NCBI GenBank assembly: GCA_965204695.1
Contig: OZ242007.1
Span: 4,526,001-4,590,000, forward strand
DNA: 64,000 bases
DNA from: JAHEKD01 sp965204695
GTDB taxonomy: Bacteria > Pseudomonadota > Gammaproteobacteria > Arenicellales > JAHEKD01
Direction of reading: 5' to 3'
A program made the translations under genes and the position numbers. Position 1 is the first letter of the stretch, and the number at the start of each line of letters is the position of its first letter. The notes under the pieces were generated by a model. The model saw only the letters and a list, made by a program, of their open reading frames with translations. It ran no database searches and was not told where the DNA came from. Positions 61,805 through 64,000 of the stretch are shown here, piece by piece.

Positions 61805-63103
61805 ATGAAATATATAAAACTTCTATTTACGTCTAGCGTTGCTTTGGTTTTTCTAGCGATTTCTACAATCGCATCTGCTGAGCTAGTATTTCCATCATTA
61901 AGTTATCGGACCGGTCCTTATGCACCTAACGGCATTCAGTTTGCTGATGGTTATGAGGACTACTTCACACTGCTTAATGAGCGTGATGGTGGTATCGGTG
62001 GTGAACCGATTAAAGTCATCGAGTGTGAAACCGGTTACAACACTGAAAAAGGCGTTGAATGTTACGAATCAACCAAAGGCCAGGGTGCTTTGGTTTATCA
62101 GCCATTATCCACCGGTATTACTTATCAGTTAATTCCAAAAGTGACTGCTGACGACATTCCGTTGCACTCAATGGGTTATGGCAGAACATCGGCTGCTAAC
62201 GGAAAAGTATTTAGCCACGTGTTCAACTACCCTGGTACTTATTGGGATGCTGCTTCAATCATCATCAAATACATTAGCGATCAAGAAGGTGGTGACTTAA
62301 ACGGCAAAAAAATTGCCTTGGTGTATCACAATTCTGCTTACGGTAAAGAACCTATCCGCACACTTGAAGAGCTATCCAAAAAACACGGTTATGAATTAGT
62401 ACTGTTAGCAGTTGACCATCCTGGTCAAGAGCAGAAGTCTCAGTGGCTACAGATCCGCCGTGATCGCCCAGATTATGTCTTGATGTGGGGTTGGGGAGTG
62501 ATGAATCAGGTGGCAATTCAAGAGGCCGCCAACATCCGTTATCCCATGGATAAATTCATTGGCGTCTGGTGGTCAGCCTCTGAAAATGACGTATTACCGG
62601 CCGGTGAAGCTGCCAATGGTTACAAAGCTATCGCCATGCATGGTGTGGGCGATGATTTCCCAATTTATGAAGACATGCGCAAATACGTGCTTGATGCTGG
62701 TAAAGCAGCGGGGGATGGCTCTAACTTAGGAACAGTGCTTTACAACCGTGGTATGTATGCCGCCATGTTAGCCGCTGAAGCAGCCAAGACAGCTCAGGAG
62801 ATTCACAGTACTCAAGCGTTAACGCCAACCCAAATGCGTGATGGTATGGAGGCACTGAAAATCGACCAAGCCAGAATGGCTGAACTTGGATTGCCTGGTT
62901 TTGGTCCTGAAATCAATGTCACCTGCGAAAATCACGGTGGCCCCGGGTTAGGTGCAATCCAACAATGGGACGCTGCAGCTCAGCAATGGTCGCTGATAAC
63001 GGACTTTACCGGTGCTGACCGAGAAGTGGTCGATGCACTTATCATGGAGGATTCTGATGCCTATGCAGCAGAGAACAATATCACTCCACGTGATTGTAGT
63101 TAG
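61805..63103 (+). CDS. ABC transporter substrate-binding protein, LivK-like
   Basis: A 432-residue periplasmic binding protein with a signal peptide ending ISTIASA (residues 1-24). The mature part has GIQFADGYEDYFTLLNERDGGIGG and ALVYHNSAYGKEP, as in periplasmic binding proteins for branched or aromatic acids. The ATG at 61805 has GGAGG upstream. The protein is longer than leucine-binding LivK (about 345-370), which with the adjacent ligase points to an organic acid rather than an amino acid ligand. Confidence 0.92.
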   Translation: MKYIKLLFTSSVALVFLAISTIASAELVFPSLSYRTGPYAPNGIQFADGYEDYFTLLNERDGGIGGEPIKVIECETGYNTEKGVECYESTKGQGALVYQPLSTGITYQLIPKVTADDIPLHSMGYGRTSAANGKVFSHVFNYPGTYWDAASIIIKYISDQEGGDLNGKKIALVYHNSAYGKEPIRTLEELSKKHGYELVLLAVDHPGQEQKSQWLQIRRDRPDYVLMWGWGVMNQVAIQEAANIRYPMDKFIGVWWSASENDVLPAGEAANGYKAIAMHGVGDDFPIYEDMRKYVLDAGKAAGDGSNLGTVLYNRGMYAAMLAAEAAKTAQEIHSTQALTPTQMRDGMEALKIDQARMAELGLPGFGPEINVTCENHGGPGLGAIQQWDAAAQQWSLITDFTGADREVVDALIMEDSDAYAAENNITPRDCS

Positions 63104-63114
63104 ATATTTATGAT

Positions 63115-63143
63115 TTCTGGGCGGGATCTAATACCGCCCAGAA
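63115..63143 (+). promoter_or_regulatory. Intercistronic stem-loop between substrate-binding protein and livF genes
   Basis: TTCTGGGCGG and CCGCCCAGAA form a perfect 10-bp stem with a 9-base loop. No T-run follows, so it is not a standard terminator. Such hairpins after binding-protein genes protect the upstream mRNA and raise its yield relative to downstream genes. Confidence 0.55.
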
Positions 63144-63149
63144 CTCTAT

Positions 63150-63971
63150 GTGCCAATGAATCAACCACATCCTAACGTACTCAGCATCAAAAACATAGAG
63201 GTCATTTATGACCACGTTATTTTGGTGCTCAAAGGCGTTTCGCTAGAAGTTCCGGAAGGTAGTATTGTTGCGCTTTTAGGTGCTAATGGAGCAGGTAAGA
63301 CTACTACTATAAAATCCGTTTCTAACTTACTTGGTACCGAGCGAGGCGAGGTCACCAAAGGCTCAATTGAATTCATGGGTGAACGAGTCGAAAACTTATT
63401 GCCTTCTGATCTTGTGCATCGTGGTGTAGTGCAAGTTATGGAAGGGCGGCATTGCTTCGAGCATCTAACCGTAGAAGAAAATCTGTTAACTGGTGCTTAT
63501 ATTCGCAAAGATGGTCGCCAAGCAGTAAGTGACGACTTGGAGAAGGTCTATAGTTATTTCCCACGCTTAAAAGAACGCCGAAAAAGTCAGGCGGGCTATA
63601 CATCAGGTGGTGAGCAACAGATGATTGCGGTAGGCCGCGCTCTGATGGCTAGGCCAAAAGTAATATTGTTAGACGAACCATCAATGGGCCTAGCGCCACA
63701 GTTGGTCGAAGAAATCTTTGAAATCGTTAAGCAGCTTAACGAGGCTGAAAAAGTTACTTTTCTATTAGCTGAGCAAAACACTTCTATCGCCCTGCGCTAT
63801 GCCAGTTATGGATATATTCTTGAAAACGGTAGAGTAGTCATGGATGGTGAAGCTAAAGACTTGGCCGAAAACGAAGACGTCAAGGAATTCTATTTAGGAT
63901 TAAGCGGCGGTGACAAAAAGAACTTCCGTGACGTTAAATCTTATCGGCGTCGTAAACGTTGGTTGGCTTAA
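63150..63971 (+). CDS. livF: Branched-chain amino acid-type ABC transporter ATPase LivF
   Basis: A 273-residue ABC ATPase. Walker A is GANGAGKTT, the signature SGGEQQMIAVGRAL and Walker B VILLDEPSMGLAP. It completes the importer. The GTG at 63150 or the ATG two codons later could be the start. Its stop overlaps a possible next start (TAATG). Confidence 0.93.
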   Translation: MPMNQPHPNVLSIKNIEVIYDHVILVLKGVSLEVPEGSIVALLGANGAGKTTTIKSVSNLLGTERGEVTKGSIEFMGERVENLLPSDLVHRGVVQVMEGRHCFEHLTVEENLLTGAYIRKDGRQAVSDDLEKVYSYFPRLKERRKSQAGYTSGGEQQMIAVGRALMARPKVILLDEPSMGLAPQLVEEIFEIVKQLNEAEKVTFLLAEQNTSIALRYASYGYILENGRVVMDGEAKDLAENEDVKEFYLGLSGGDKKNFRDVKSYRRRKRWLA

Positions 63972-64000
63972 TGGATATGCATTACTTTAAATCGTCATTC
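63971..64000 (+). CDS. Start of a further gene, cut by the window edge
   Basis: ATG at 63971 overlaps the livF stop by one base and stays open for ten codons to the end. Operons of this type usually carry a second AMP-binding CoA ligase here, so a ligase is expected, but too little is visible to say. Confidence 0.45.
   Translation, partial: MDMHYFKSSF

Noticed and set aside
1..64000. CRISPR arrays, rRNA and tRNA genes
   Set aside because: No regularly spaced direct repeats, rRNA segments or convincing tRNA cloverleaf sequences were recognised by eye; short-scale searches by program were not possible.

Overview
The window looks like a chromosomal segment of a moderately AT-rich gammaproteobacterium, probably aquatic. 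The support is a BamC lipoprotein gene next to dapA, a PurL of about 1300 residues with a fused glutaminase domain, an AmpD-type amidase, class 2 PyrD, a PduO-type adenosyltransferase, and a fused indolepyruvate:ferredoxin oxidoreductase. I cannot assign a genus from the sequence alone.

Layout. 0-0.6 kb is the 3' end of ppc. 0.9-13.3 kb is a nitrogen-catabolism island: a Rieske oxygenase and a 2-hydroxyacid dehydrogenase lie opposite an Lrp/AsnC regulator, two glutamine-synthetase-like ligases, a MetX-like hydrolase, an XRE-cupin regulator, a three-subunit GlxBCD/MgsABC-type glutamate-synthase-like enzyme, AmpD and a DoeA-like M24 hydrolase. 13.3-23.5 kb is mostly housekeeping (membrane sulfatase-fold protein, PduO, dapA-bamC-purL, an EamA exporter). 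23.8-33.15 kb is an integron-type gene cassette array with no integrase in view (a CALIN). All its genes are on the plus strand and about eight attC-like sites separate them. Its cargo is rich in immunity-type domains: a ThsB-like TIR, an FRG protein, a TIR protein with an overlapping partner, a nucleotidyltransferase-like protein, a two-gene membrane cassette and a TIR-nucleotidyl cyclase fusion. 33.2-41.0 kb holds accessory genes (RidA, GFA, D-amino-acid oxidase, LysE) and housekeeping genes (pyrD, an rRNA pseudouridine synthase, purB).

Two identical 2500-bp IS21-family elements lie in opposite orientations. One splits a PCMT-like methyltransferase in the cassette array (9-bp target duplication). 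The other splits a murA-like gene whose catalytic Cys position is Asp (8-bp duplication). Both host genes become open again when the element and one duplication are removed.

49.6-53.4 kb is the most unusual locus: two paralogous modules, each a 192-residue precursor-like protein with a Ser/Thr-rich, single-Cys segment followed by an overlapping glycosyltransferase with GT27-like features (D-x-H motif), with a HAD hydrolase between them. I propose a duplicated O-glycosylated peptide (RiPP-like) system. 53.4-56.2 kb holds SMP-30, AhpD-like and thiolase genes on the minus strand. 56.3-64 kb holds a PaaI-like thioesterase, then an acyl-CoA ligase (apparently with an AUU start) that heads a complete Liv-type ABC importer operon running off the window edge.

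Family names come from recognised motifs. No database search was run.
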